Below are positions 26,653-35,971 of a stretch of 64,000 bases of DNA, piece by piece. The translations under genes were made by a program, and so were the position numbers. Within the stretch, counting starts at the first letter, position 1. Every line of letters starts with the position of its first letter. The stretch comes from Huiozyma naganishii CBS 8797 (taxonomy: Eukaryota; Ascomycota; Saccharomycetes; Saccharomycetales; Saccharomycetaceae): contig NC_035923.1 in assembly GCF_000348985.1 (NCBI RefSeq), forward strand, positions 682,001 through 746,000. Direction: 5' to 3'. Under the pieces are notes generated by a model that did not search any database, had not been told where the DNA came from, and saw only the letters and a program-made list of their open reading frames with translations.

Positions 26653-26945
26653 TAAGGGGCCCTGGGGTTTGTTTTCTTATTCAATACACACAACACTTTA
26701 ATACATACACATACAACTTTACGTTTTACATCCGTTTCAATACCTCTATCTGCCCTCGACATTTTGTCCGGAGTTCATGTCTCTCGGCCTTCGCTTATTG
26801 TTTTAAGGGGAGTCTTGTCAGGGACCCTTCGCGAATAGGGAAACAAAGTAGTTAATCAAACTCACTGTTATATAAGCACACGCACACACAACATAATGTA
26901 CCCTCTCTATCTTGCCAATACGATTGCGGGGAACTTCACGGAATC
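26653..26945. other. YAP1-SIP1 intergenic region
   Basis: 293 bp between two genes on the same strand. It holds an AC-rich simple repeat near 26690-26715 and a TATA-type box (TTATATAAGC) near 26870, about 75 bp before the next start. Nothing else recognised. Confidence 0.5.
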
Positions 26946-27926
26946 ATGGGTGCAGGTCAGTCCACTTTGGTAGCACTCTCGGCAGATACTGTGAATAAAT
27001 TCAAACCCAGCGCAAAACGGGACAAACGAGATGAACACCACGATGGGGCGAAATACACTCGGGAGAACTACGACAATTTCTACAATTACAACCTTTTAGA
27101 ACTCGTCAGGGGACAACGTGTCCCGCATTTCTACCGCCAGCCACGCCGCAGGACAAAAGTGAAACTCAGGTTCAGGGACTCCCACACGATACCCTTCAGA
27201 GTCCACAGTGTGGCGATCCAGGGAACAGATATCACATCCAAATTGCAGCGTACAGGGAAGATGGGGGGCTTGCAACAGATCCCTCTGCAGTTTGAGGGAG
27301 ATTCCAGTGAGTGGGTCGCGCCAGACTTGTACTTACCCCCAGGGGAATACAAATTCCGGTTTGTGATTAACGATACTTGTAGCATGCATTCGGAGTACTT
27401 ACCAATACTCACAGTAGGCGATGGCATCGCATACAACTATTTTGTCGTTATTGAGAATGACGAGGTGGTAGAACCAGCTGTTGCCGCGGATGCGCCAATG
27501 GGTCAAGATTCCCCCCTGGGAGCACGCGTAGAATACACGAACGAAATCCTGCCTCTATTCGAGGGCTACTGTGACAGCCAGCAGATCGACCACACCGCGC
27601 AATACAAACCAAAGACACACATGAACCAGAAAACGTTTTTCTATTATGCGTTCCAGGAACAAGACGCAGCGAGCGGGGACTATGACGCCCAGTTCTGCGA
27701 AAGGTACACGGTGCCAATAATACCGCCTTACTTCTACAGCATCGACATCACACCACAGGATAACACATTGAAAGTCCCGCTGCCCATCCAGCTTGCTAAC
27801 CTAAACAGGACGATTTTTCCGTCTCCGGAAGATATCTGCAATGATTACTTGTGTATTGGCTGCGTCATCAGTTACCGAGGAAAGTACATGGCACACCTGT
27901 TCTACCGACCATCACCCTGGGAATAG
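26946..27926 (+). CDS. SIP1: Snf1 protein kinase beta subunit, short Sip1-type (326 aa)
   Basis: AMPK-beta family protein that scaffolds the Snf1 catalytic and gamma subunits. It starts MGAGQSTL, a good N-myristoylation signal. A divergent glycogen-binding/CBM48-like region covers about residues 65-175 (TKVKLRFRD ... YLPPGEYKFRFVIND ... YNYFVVI). The C-terminal ASC domain (about 225-326) is well conserved: PIIPPYFYSIDITPQDNTLKVPLPIQL, then CIGCVISYRGKYMAHLFYRP. Position next to YAP1/CAD1 and orientation match SIP1 (YDR422C), but yeast Sip1 is 863 aa, so the long N-terminal region is missing here. Sip2/Gal83-like paralogues are excluded mainly by synteny. It converges with GIS4 across 76 bp. 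Confidence 0.82.
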   Translation: MGAGQSTLVALSADTVNKFKPSAKRDKRDEHHDGAKYTRENYDNFYNYNLLELVRGQRVPHFYRQPRRRTKVKLRFRDSHTIPFRVHSVAIQGTDITSKLQRTGKMGGLQQIPLQFEGDSSEWVAPDLYLPPGEYKFRFVINDTCSMHSEYLPILTVGDGIAYNYFVVIENDEVVEPAVAADAPMGQDSPLGARVEYTNEILPLFEGYCDSQQIDHTAQYKPKTHMNQKTFFYYAFQEQDAASGDYDAQFCERYTVPIIPPYFYSIDITPQDNTLKVPLPIQLANLNRTIFPSPEDICNDYLCIGCVISYRGKYMAHLFYRPSPWE

Positions 27927-28002
27927 AGTACGATTAACTGTGTTACTATGTTTAGAAGAGGAAATGCACTTGCGGGGCCATCCTCACTTATACTTGTACC
28001 CA

Positions 28003-30138
28003 CTACATAATAGAACAAAATGTTTCCTTACTGCCGTCTGCAGTGTGTCCATTGGATTTCTTGAACTTCTTCATCTTCAATTTCCATTTCTTGATTTCGT
28101 CATGACCGTTGATCCGCTTCGAGGGCAGACTCTTCCACCGCTCAACAACGGACAACTTGCGCACATCCTCCTTGTGTTTTTCGATGTGTTCCGGTTTCGA
28201 GATGATAGGTTGCAACGTGCTGTTTCCCTGAGACCCTACAGACGCGGCATCGTGATTGCTCGTGGCGTTGCTCTTTTTCTTGTACGCCCACTCACCAATA
28301 CTATTCACGGTCCTAATGGATCTATGCGCAGTTGTTGCATGCGATGCAGTTTTTTGTGGAAGGTACATCTGTGGTTCCTGTACACCACTGTCGCTATCCT
28401 CCTCATCAAACATAAGCTGCGGCTGAGTATCTGATACGTCCCCACTGTGGGTTGCCTCCTCGTCGAGCATGTCATCAGCTGTCTCTGCGTCATCGACAAT
28501 GATCATAGAATAGAAAAGGATCTTCGACATGTTCTCACTAAAATTGAACAGTCCACGAAGGGTCATCATCATCAAGTTGTTCATTGAGAAATCAGAGTCG
28601 TATAAAATCCAATCGTCTTGCACGGTCGCCCTGTCCACTTTATTATTGGATTGTCGTATCGCCGTGAATATGGCCTTGTCCTCCCTTTGTAGTAGCACGG
28701 ACTGCAAAACCAACCTGAAATGCCCCTCCGTATCCTTGATTGTGATCGACGGGAGGATAGAATAGTGGGAAGATACGGTAGAAGATGTCGACATCGACGT
28801 TGAACACGAAGAGGAGGAAGAAGTCGTGAACGAGCTAGTAAATGACCCTGTGCTGACACTCGACACGCACGATATACCATGCGGCCTTGAATTCAATCCC
28901 GTGCCCGTGCCCGCGCCCGCGCCAACAACTGGTGCATCATCTGCAGTTTCCACAACGGACGGTAACTCACTGTTGGAATCCTCTTGATCGCTATTCGTTT
29001 CGTTGTCCTGCAGCATCTGAGAGTCACTGCGCGTCAGCATTCTGGTTAATGGGTGGTCCATGTGCCCTGACCTACCTTCTTGCGAGTTGTATATCATGGT
29101 ACTGCTGGCATCCTCTTCCTCATTGTAATAGCTGTTAAAGGATACTAATTCTGACGATGCAGGTGTGTACAGATTGGAGTTATTCAGTGCCGTATTGAGC
29201 AGAGGATTATTAGATGCGTTGGATCCCGAAACCGATGACCTGGCCGACCTCACTTTCCTCTTCTGTGCCTGGACTTTGCTCCGCGGGAAATCTAAGACTA
29301 TGGAACTAGCCCCGTCCTCGAATAAACCGGATGACTCCGAAGATGCACTTTCGTTCGGAGTTTCGATGCGTTCCGATTTTATACCATTTTGTTTGTTGGA
29401 GATGCCATTCGGCTGTAAGCCGTTATTATTACACGTGGTTGAGTTACTAACCGTTTTGTCTTCGATGATGGGCTCAGAGGCACCCTTACCGTTTATTAAG
29501 CCCGTTGAGTTTTGAATTATTAGTAGATCATGCGATTTATCCAAATTTTGTATCGGAGCATGATTAGACACTAACGATGATGCATTTGTCGATGTAGACG
29601 TTGTTGTGGCGGGTTCGGCTGTCACCTCTTCTGGAAAGTCATCCTCATTTTTCACGGTAGTAGATGTGGTCGTCCCGTATATGGATAAAGGCCCTGAAAC
29701 GCCATCCAGTTTTGCCATGTCACCAGAGTTCTCAAACTTTCGACCGGGGTTCAAGTACCTCAAAAATTTTCTATCGTTAAAGTTGTTAAGGGTATCAGTC
29801 AGTAGGTAATGGTTTTCATGATTATAGCAATTCGAAGTGGTTAACTTCTGTATCTTTATGTTCTGTAAATCCTCTAAATGAAAGTAGTCCTTCAGAAAGG
29901 TCTCCAGGACCGAAATATCGCTGTGAACTTTATCTGGGATTGAAATGAAAAGAATCTTGGAGTTTATCCCCTCGAGGGACGTGAAATGATTCTTCAGAAA
30001 TCTTTTCAGCAGAGTGTATTTCAATTCGTTATGCGTCAACTCCTCAAAGTCCCCTGATCTAATATTTTGTAGATACCAAGACCAGAGCCCATTATCATCA
30101 TTATCGTAGTAATCATTAACTCTAATAGATTTTTGCAT
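28003..30138 (-). CDS. GIS4: Gis4-like CaaX-box protein (711 aa)
   Basis: Orthologue of Gis4, a plasma-membrane-associated protein linked to Snf1 signalling and ion homeostasis. The first 110 residues are ordered (NGLWSWYLQNIRSGDFEELTHNELKYTLLKRFL). Most of the rest is Ser/Asn/Thr-rich and disordered, with a second ordered block at about 475-540 (GHFRLVLQSVLLQREDKAIFTAIRQ). The protein ends CSIM, a CaaX prenylation motif, as yeast Gis4 does. Identification rests on the ends, length (774 aa in yeast) and the neighbourhood of YAP1. Proximity to a Snf1 beta subunit is probably coincidental. Codon use is more AT-rich than in the genes of 9-24 kb. Confidence 0.85.
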   Translation of the reverse strand: MQKSIRVNDYYDNDDNGLWSWYLQNIRSGDFEELTHNELKYTLLKRFLKNHFTSLEGINSKILFISIPDKVHSDISVLETFLKDYFHLEDLQNIKIQKLTTSNCYNHENHYLLTDTLNNFNDRKFLRYLNPGRKFENSGDMAKLDGVSGPLSIYGTTTSTTVKNEDDFPEEVTAEPATTTSTSTNASSLVSNHAPIQNLDKSHDLLIIQNSTGLINGKGASEPIIEDKTVSNSTTCNNNGLQPNGISNKQNGIKSERIETPNESASSESSGLFEDGASSIVLDFPRSKVQAQKRKVRSARSSVSGSNASNNPLLNTALNNSNLYTPASSELVSFNSYYNEEEDASSTMIYNSQEGRSGHMDHPLTRMLTRSDSQMLQDNETNSDQEDSNSELPSVVETADDAPVVGAGAGTGTGLNSRPHGISCVSSVSTGSFTSSFTTSSSSSCSTSMSTSSTVSSHYSILPSITIKDTEGHFRLVLQSVLLQREDKAIFTAIRQSNNKVDRATVQDDWILYDSDFSMNNLMMMTLRGLFNFSENMSKILFYSMIIVDDAETADDMLDEEATHSGDVSDTQPQLMFDEEDSDSGVQEPQMYLPQKTASHATTAHRSIRTVNSIGEWAYKKKSNATSNHDAASVGSQGNSTLQPIISKPEHIEKHKEDVRKLSVVERWKSLPSKRINGHDEIKKWKLKMKKFKKSNGHTADGSKETFCSIM

Positions 30139-30957
30139 TGCAAGATATCTCTAAAGGGTCGAGGGTACACGTATGACGGTTCCTCCCAAAAAAATGCTAT
30201 CAATTGTGGTGGTGTATGCAACAAAGAAACCGTAGCCAGTACTATTCTTAAAATGAAGCCTCTTCTCTAATGCAATACCGCAGTCCAAGAAAACTTAAAT
30301 ATATGAATGAAAACAGAGGAAATCTGTTTTTATTTGGTCTGACTGGAAAATATCTGTATAGAGGGAAGTGATGCAGGCTGATGTTTCGTTTACTTATTGT
30401 ACAGGGAATTGATGAATCCAGACGGTGTGGTCCTAGTAGCAAACAAGGCGATAAATAAATAAAACACAGTAGAGTGGAGAATATTAACAACCAGAGAGCA
30501 AAATTGAATCAGTCAATGTACTGTTTGCAGTGTCAAGGGTCTGGACCTCTGTCAACAATATAAGTGACTGTTTGCGCACGTATCCCATACACCAAAAGTA
30601 ATGAATTATTTGACTGTTTGTTGTCGTTTTCTGTTTTAAAGAAAAGAACGAAAAAAAAAAGAAGAAAACACTGTTTTCAAATATTCTACGATGTTATTTC
30701 AAAAGTGCTCATTAGTCCCTTTCAAAGTGACATTTTACTGCCGTTGCGTCAAATTTAGCGGTTTTGCAACAAAAAACTTAGCCGTTCCATAGTAATAATA
30801 ACAGAAACAGCAGGAAGAATCAGAACCCGGTACCGAAAACGCGAAGAAAAAACCGTTAAACAAAATTCCCGCAAATCACAGAAAAACATGTAAATGTTGG
30901 AAAATGAGAAATGCTTCGTGCGAGGTGATGTTGAAAGTCCGGTGAAAAAAAAGGTTC
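30139..30957. other. GIS4 upstream region up to tRNA-Ser
   Basis: About 820 AT-rich bases with poly-A/T runs (for example 30648-30660). They separate the GIS4 start from the tRNA terminator. It marks the end of the conserved APT1-GIS4 block. No gene, LTR or known RNA was recognised. Confidence 0.5.
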
Positions 30958-30963
30958 AAAAAA
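30958..30963 (-). terminator. RNA polymerase III terminator of tRNA-Ser
   Basis: Six T residues on the minus strand begin three bases after the tRNA 3' end. A second run of eight T residues (30945-30952) lies behind it as a backup. Confidence 0.85.
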
Positions 30964-30966
30964 CAA

Positions 30967-31048
30967 CGACAACTGCAGGATTCGAACCTGCGCGGGCAGA
31001 GCCCAAAAGATTTCTAATCTTACGCCTTAACCACTCGGCCAAATTGCC
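30967..31048 (-). tRNA. tRNA-Ser, anticodon AGA (82 nt)
   Basis: On the minus strand the sequence starts GGCAATTTGGCCGAGTGG and ends CAGTTGTCG. Acceptor ends GGCAA.. and ..TTGTC pair. The A box (TGGCCGAGTGG) is at 31031-31041 and the B box (GGTTCGAATCC) at 30978-30988. The anticodon loop TTAGAAA places AGA at 31013-31015. A long variable arm (GGGCTCTGCCC) marks a class II tRNA. It is nearly identical to yeast tRNA-Ser(AGA). No intron is present. Confidence 0.97.
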
Positions 31049-32015
31049 TAATTCAAAATTTGAAAAATTTTGTATTCTTCCCTATCAATTACTTATTTAT
31101 CAAGTGTTGCTCCTTTTATTTTTAATCAAAAAAATAACTTCTTTGCAGCTCCATTTCAAATCTGGCAAGGTCTTGCCCTTTATATACTTTTTTTATTTCT
31201 GGATGTCTCGTGGGATTCTCCAGAAGGTTCTTCCTCTTTCCTGATCTCCTTGCTTTCACTTTTGCATTACTACTGTGTCCTTATCTTTTTGTTTCCTATC
31301 GGTCTCTCTCATTTTGGTGACTAATATCTTATTGAATTGCAGTCATCTTTTGGGTGCTTATGGTTGTCTCGAGGCGCACAGCCACGGTAAACTTATTAAG
31401 GTAAGGTTACCTTCTCCTAGTCTGCCTTCGGTCGAGCTCTCTAGTTAATGTTCACAATGCTTCGTGACCCCATATCCTGCGTCCAGGACATAGGATCGCA
31501 TTTCCAAGTAACGTGTGTCCTATTTCAGTTATACAGTTTGAGATTACCTGGTTTCGATTTACGAAGTCTGTTAGAAGTCTAAAACATGCAGCACAAGTGA
31601 ACCATGAGTGTGACGGATTTTTTCAGCAGTGGCATTTTCATCCTGAAGTGTCTTTTCTTATTCAATTTGGTTGTGAATGAAATATCACCAAGATTCACCT
31701 GATACTAGTGTCATTTTTCCTTTCCCACATGCTACTGGTTTTTGCTAGGAGATTCTAATGAGGCGAAACGTTGCACAAAATAATTAGAGGTCACTAGAGG
31801 TCTCAAACCTAAAAATGTACACCTTGCCGGGGCTCATCGGTACAGAATACAGAAGTATCAATGAAACCTGCCCGTACTTCTTTCCTTATACTATTGTTAC
31901 GTTTTTTTATTGTTGTTATTTATTTATATCTATTTGGTTAGGTTCTTAAAATGATACACTAATTAAATTGCTATACTTCTAGAGAACCGCCACCCTTTAC
32001 ACTTTGATGCTGCAC
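31049..32015. other. 967-bp gap between tRNA-Ser and RPL12
   Basis: The largest unexplained AT-rich stretch near a tRNA. I found no convincing ORF, no LTR ends (TG..CA with a 5-bp target duplication) and no snRNA or snoRNA that I know. A short imperfect hairpin (CCTG..CAGG) occurs near 31475-31490. The stretch 31320-31600 is less AT-biased than its flanks and could be a degenerate gene, LTR remnant or RNA. Confidence 0.4.
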
Positions 32016-32513
32016 TTAGTTTTCTGGGATTTCTAGTTCACCAGCGTTGATGGCATCGATGATGTCATGTGGGTTCTTGAAGTCGACACGACAGCCGACA
32101 GATTGGGCAGTACCCAAGATTTCCTTGGTGACGGAAGCCAAGTTCTTACCAAAGGACTTTTCTCTCATTTGCTTGGCAATTGCGATGATTTCATCCAATG
32201 GGATGTTACCACTGTGCTTGACGTTCTTGTCCTTCTTTCTGTCTCTAGGTGGTTCCTTCAAGGCAGTGATGACTAAAGAGGAAGCCGATGGGACGACAGA
32301 AGCAGAAGCTTGTCTGTTTTGGATCTTCAATTGGACGGTAACCTTGATACCCTTAAATTCCTTGGTGGCCTTGGCGATATCTTCACCGACCTTCTTTGGA
32401 GAAAGACCCAAAGGACCGATCTTTGGAGCCAAAGCGGCAGAAGCACCGACTTCACCACCGACAGCTCTTAGGTATAGGTATTTAACTTCCGTTGGGTCGA
32501 ACTTTGGAGGCAT
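32016..32513 (-). CDS. RPL12: 60S ribosomal protein uL11 (165 aa)
   Basis: Cytosolic L12/uL11, part of the ribosomal stalk base that contacts elongation factors. The sequence [50 protein letters not shown] is the classic eukaryotic N-terminus, and the length equals that of yeast Rpl12a/b. No intron, as in S. cerevisiae. Codon use is strongly biased (TTG, GGT, AAG), as expected for high expression. With MAK10 and AFG1 it reproduces the order around RPL12A (YEL054C). A Rap1-type site lies about 505 bp upstream. Confidence 0.97.
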   Translation of the reverse strand: MPPKFDPTEVKYLYLRAVGGEVGASAALAPKIGPLGLSPKKVGEDIAKATKEFKGIKVTVQLKIQNRQASASVVPSASSLVITALKEPPRDRKKDKNVKHSGNIPLDEIIAIAKQMREKSFGKNLASVTKEILGTAQSVGCRVDFKNPHDIIDAINAGELEIPEN

Positions 32514-33110
32514 TGTATTTGTCGAATTAGTTGGCGAGATCCTACTTTAAAAAAAGGAAACCTAAAAAAGTATTAAAGGATAAAACAAGAAGAAGTACAA
32601 GGACTTACAGGAACCTTACCAACATTAACAGTTCTCCTCTACTAACACCTACCTACCTCTTACTGACCAACTCGCAGTTCCGGAAAGAGACCGTTTCGAT
32701 AATTTTTCAGCGTCGGTTTTTTCCCGCTACAAAAAAATCGGTATGTTTACCTATTTGGGGAATAAAACAGCGCACTGCAGAAAATACTACAAAAATTGTA
32801 AAAAAAAAAAGTTGTAGCGCCTGTCAGTTTGGGGTCCGTTCAGAATGGAGGAAGCTATGTGGTGATGGATTAGCTGCGAGTATTCAGGTGAGGGAACCGC
32901 ATTCTATAGGATAACTGGCTTTCAGTGACTACACTACTATGCCTTTAGCAGCTCATATGTAATATTTACTATGTGCAATGTAACAGGAGGGGAATCAAAA
33001 GAAAAAATAACGCGGTGATGTACGGATGCTAGAAGTAGTCAATTTCTGTGAGAAGTGGATCACAGATGTGAAGTGATGCACCGTAAGTCATACCCTCCCT
33101 TCAGGTCAAT
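32514..33110. other. RPL12-MAK10 intergenic region
   Basis: 597 bp holding the RPL12 promoter and the MAK10 3' end. Poly-A/T tracts lie at 32790-32810, and a Rap1-type box at 33018-33028. The plus strand also shows TACTAAC followed by CTCGCAG near 32640-32676, but no 5' splice site or reading frame goes with it. Confidence 0.5.
33018..33028 (-). promoter_or_regulatory. RPL12: Rap1-type binding site upstream of RPL12
   Basis: Minus strand CATCCGTACAT, matching the Rap1 consensus CAYCCRTACAY used at ribosomal protein promoters. It lies 505 bp upstream of the RPL12 start and only 83 bp downstream of the MAK10 stop, so RPL12 is the plausible target. Confidence 0.65.
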
Positions 33111-35450
33111 TTAGTTACAAGAGGTACGGCGGCTCTTCTTTTCGACCACTGTAAATAGTGGGTAGAAGGAGGACATGCCACTTTGGTGCTTAAGCGTGAC
33201 AGCAAACCTTTTCGCGGCTGCGGATGGATCCACCTTCAATTTCTTGAGGTTGTCCTTGGCGTTAATGTTCATTGCGTGCGCTGAATTCAACAGCTCGCCG
33301 AAATACTCCAGGGATTCTTGTTTCACCAGTTTCGTCCCCGTGAACATTTCCCCGTTTTTGTCATTCGCTTCAATGGCCCTTATTATCCCTTTAGCGGCCT
33401 CTTCAGCGGTGGCACTCTCTTTCTCCATCAAAATCATGTTTGTCTCTACTTCAGCGACGAAATTTGCAGAACCAGGTTCCCCATCAACCACGAACCTGTT
33501 AATCGTGGATTCAAACTCCGCGTAGCTTGGTAGTTCAGGTACACCGATGGATGAAAAGGGTTTAAATCTTAAGCTGTGTATCAGTTCCGCGTTCGCAAAC
33601 TGGTTCAGCATGGGCGGCTTGTTATCAATTACGCCGTGCGACTTCAATAATGCAAATTGTAAAGTTTGGAACATACTCAGGGATCTGTGTATTTTGGTGT
33701 GTGCGATCAGATAATTCAGATACTGTTTGTTCGTTTGTAATTGGCCCATCTCTGTGGACATCAGTTCCTGGTAGTCTTCCTTCAGTTTGCTCTTCTTGGG
33801 GCCCGCCTTCATTTTCTTCATCTTCTTGTTCATGGCATGGATACGATCTATTCTATTCATTATGAAACAGTGGATTTTTATCAAGCAAGAGTCAAGGTGG
33901 AAAGCCAAATAGGAAACGTACCAGAACATATCGTAACCCTCATATGGTTTATACACGTCCAAGTCGAACCCCTTCAACGTAAATTCAATCATCACCATTA
34001 CTTTTAAAGTGAATACCCACGAGGCATATGGCATCAGCGGAGTAGCTACCGTATCAGAGCCACTAATGACTTCATCGTGTATCTCTGCAGAGATGAAATT
34101 AAGTTCCGCGGTTTCCAGTTGAGCTTGAACAGAATCCCATACGATCAGTTGTCTATTATAACCCTGCCTATACCTTGCCGTGTTTTGAGATGCGTTTTGG
34201 TACCAATCGAATAAGGCGTTAGCACATTCTTTCAATGCTGGAGTCAGGACTTGGAAGACTTCCGGTGAACTCTGCATCTTTTCGGAAACTTGTGTCCCCA
34301 TCAAAGAGTATTCCATGAGATGCGAAAACAGGAAATCCTCTATCGAATATCTCCCTAGGATGTTCTGGTTATCGCGTACTAGAAACAATGGGAAGATGGC
34401 TCTCGCGAGAACATGTTGCTGTTTCAGTTTATTAAAGAAGTACGCAAACTGGAAGGTCTCCACGGCAGTATCTGCCTCTGAGACTCTTAAAACGGTTTTG
34501 ATGCTATTGGCCATATGGATAAACCCAAGATAGTTGTTGTCCGGTTCAACGATATTTTTGGGCGGGAATTGGTTGGAACGTCTCTTTTGGATACCCATCG
34601 AAAAAGACCCTGCGGGTGGTTCTAGCTTCAAAGTATGGCTCTGCAGTGAACGAGCAAGCTCAATTAGTTCGTCCAAATACGCCGTGCTTGTTGAGTATAC
34701 TGTAAGTACATCTTCGATGTGAACTAGGCACCGAACCGCCTTTAATATATGCCCCAAATGGACAGCCATAGGACTACTATCATCAGAAATAAGATCCAAA
34801 CTTTTCTGTAATTCAGAAAGTATGAGTTTTTGCGGAGGCATAATATCGAACGATTGTAACCCCATTGAGTTAAAGTTCAAATCCTCCTCCTCGAAGATCA
34901 CAGCCCTAAGCAGCAAACTTTTCACAAAAGCGGCAAAATAGCAGATAGCTGCAATGATATTTGTCAGAATTTGATCGTAATAAATGCAGTCCGTGTTAAA
35001 CTTGAAAAGCGCTTTATCCCTCTGCGAATTGCGGATCAAAAACTCCTCAACGTATCGACAACTCAGTAACGTCGCTGGTAAACTTTGGTACTCATTTAAC
35101 CATGTAATTACGGATCTGAGTAATCTATCTGCGATGGATGTGACATATTGCAATCTCTCTACATCATTCGCGCCGTGGGCACAGTCGCAAGAAAGGGACA
35201 GTTCCTCCTCAGAGAGTACTATCAGATGGGAGTCCAACTTTGGATTGTTGACCTCCAAAGCATGCGTCCCCTGAAATAAATCAGACGAGTGGACTTTGAT
35301 TATAGATTGTGCATTCAATCGCTTGCATAGCTCTCTCAAGTTTTCTGTCACATTTACCATTTCAATACCGTCTCCATGTCGAACAGACAATTTATCAAGC
35401 CCATTGAGTAGATGCGCGTCCAGTACAGACTTCTCTTCACTAGCACCCAT
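33111..35450 (-). CDS. MAK10: NatC N-acetyltransferase auxiliary subunit (779 aa)
   Basis: Mak10/Naa35 is the large non-catalytic subunit of the NatC complex with Mak3 and Mak31, which acetylates N-termini such as Met-Leu and Met-Ile; in yeast it is needed to propagate the L-A virus coat. The protein is mainly alpha-helical with no enzyme motif. Support comes from length (733 aa in yeast), the conserved N-terminal LFQGTHALEVNNPKLDSHL segment, the VRCLVHIEDVL region and the order RPL12-MAK10-AFG1. It shares codon bias with GIS4, being AT-rich at third positions. It diverges from AFG1 across 521 bp. Confidence 0.9.
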   Translation of the reverse strand: MGASEEKSVLDAHLLNGLDKLSVRHGDGIEMVNVTENLRELCKRLNAQSIIKVHSSDLFQGTHALEVNNPKLDSHLIVLSEEELSLSCDCAHGANDVERLQYVTSIADRLLRSVITWLNEYQSLPATLLSCRYVEEFLIRNSQRDKALFKFNTDCIYYDQILTNIIAAICYFAAFVKSLLLRAVIFEEEDLNFNSMGLQSFDIMPPQKLILSELQKSLDLISDDSSPMAVHLGHILKAVRCLVHIEDVLTVYSTSTAYLDELIELARSLQSHTLKLEPPAGSFSMGIQKRRSNQFPPKNIVEPDNNYLGFIHMANSIKTVLRVSEADTAVETFQFAYFFNKLKQQHVLARAIFPLFLVRDNQNILGRYSIEDFLFSHLMEYSLMGTQVSEKMQSSPEVFQVLTPALKECANALFDWYQNASQNTARYRQGYNRQLIVWDSVQAQLETAELNFISAEIHDEVISGSDTVATPLMPYASWVFTLKVMVMIEFTLKGFDLDVYKPYEGYDMFWYVSYLAFHLDSCLIKIHCFIMNRIDRIHAMNKKMKKMKAGPKKSKLKEDYQELMSTEMGQLQTNKQYLNYLIAHTKIHRSLSMFQTLQFALLKSHGVIDNKPPMLNQFANAELIHSLRFKPFSSIGVPELPSYAEFESTINRFVVDGEPGSANFVAEVETNMILMEKESATAEEAAKGIIRAIEANDKNGEMFTGTKLVKQESLEYFGELLNSAHAMNINAKDNLKKLKVDPSAAAKRFAVTLKHQSGMSSFYPLFTVVEKKSRRTSCN

Positions 35451-35971
35451 CCTACGCTAGAAAAAAACAGATAGATCCCGCTGCACTAACCGTATATCTG
35501 CCCTACCTGTCATTATCCAATGCAGGCAGGCTTCGAACTGTGATTATTTACTGCTTTACTTTTTTTTCCAACTTCGTTCTCGTACATACAAGAGATTTGC
35601 ACTACGTTATTTTACGCGCGTTCTGTTCCTCCACCACCGCAGTAAGAATCGCTAGGTTGAGTTCTACACGGTGCTACTCTACCCAGTGGCAGTTCTCAGA
35701 CGTTCCGAAGAAGCATGTCTGAAAATACATACATCTAATCATTATTTTTTGCACCAGTGAACACAATTCCACGTAAGAACTCTCTTCCTTTTCTTTTTAA
35801 TTTTTTTACATGATTAAATAATGAAATATCGGTTTTCCGGAGAACTTGGAATGTATTTGGAACTGTAGCAGTGAAGTTGATTATCCGATTGCGTATTTCT
35901 AGTCGGATCAGCTGCATCGGTGGTTTTCAAATCCGTTGCACTTTCTATTTCTTTCTTTATTATTTGCTATA
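35451..35971. other. MAK10-AFG1 divergent intergenic region
   Basis: 521 bp with T-rich stretches near 35555-35570 and 35795-35808. The frames seen here are short and lack family resemblance. No regulatory motif stands out. Confidence 0.5.

Noticed and set aside
30894..31244. A 116-codon frame across the tRNA-Ser gene
   Set aside because: It reads through the tRNA and its Pol III terminator; no conserved protein sequence is present.
32531..32914. Plus-strand frame with TACTAAC and CTCGCAG upstream of RPL12, suggesting an intron
   Set aside because: No 5' splice site consensus lies upstream in a sensible place. The encoded residues are low complexity, and the region is the promoter of the opposite-strand RPL12.
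35800..35860. Centromere-like element (AT tract near TTTTCCGGAG)
   Set aside because: There is no CDEI (RTCACRTG) at the correct distance, and the bases after TTCCG do not match CDEIII. The interval is an ordinary divergent promoter.
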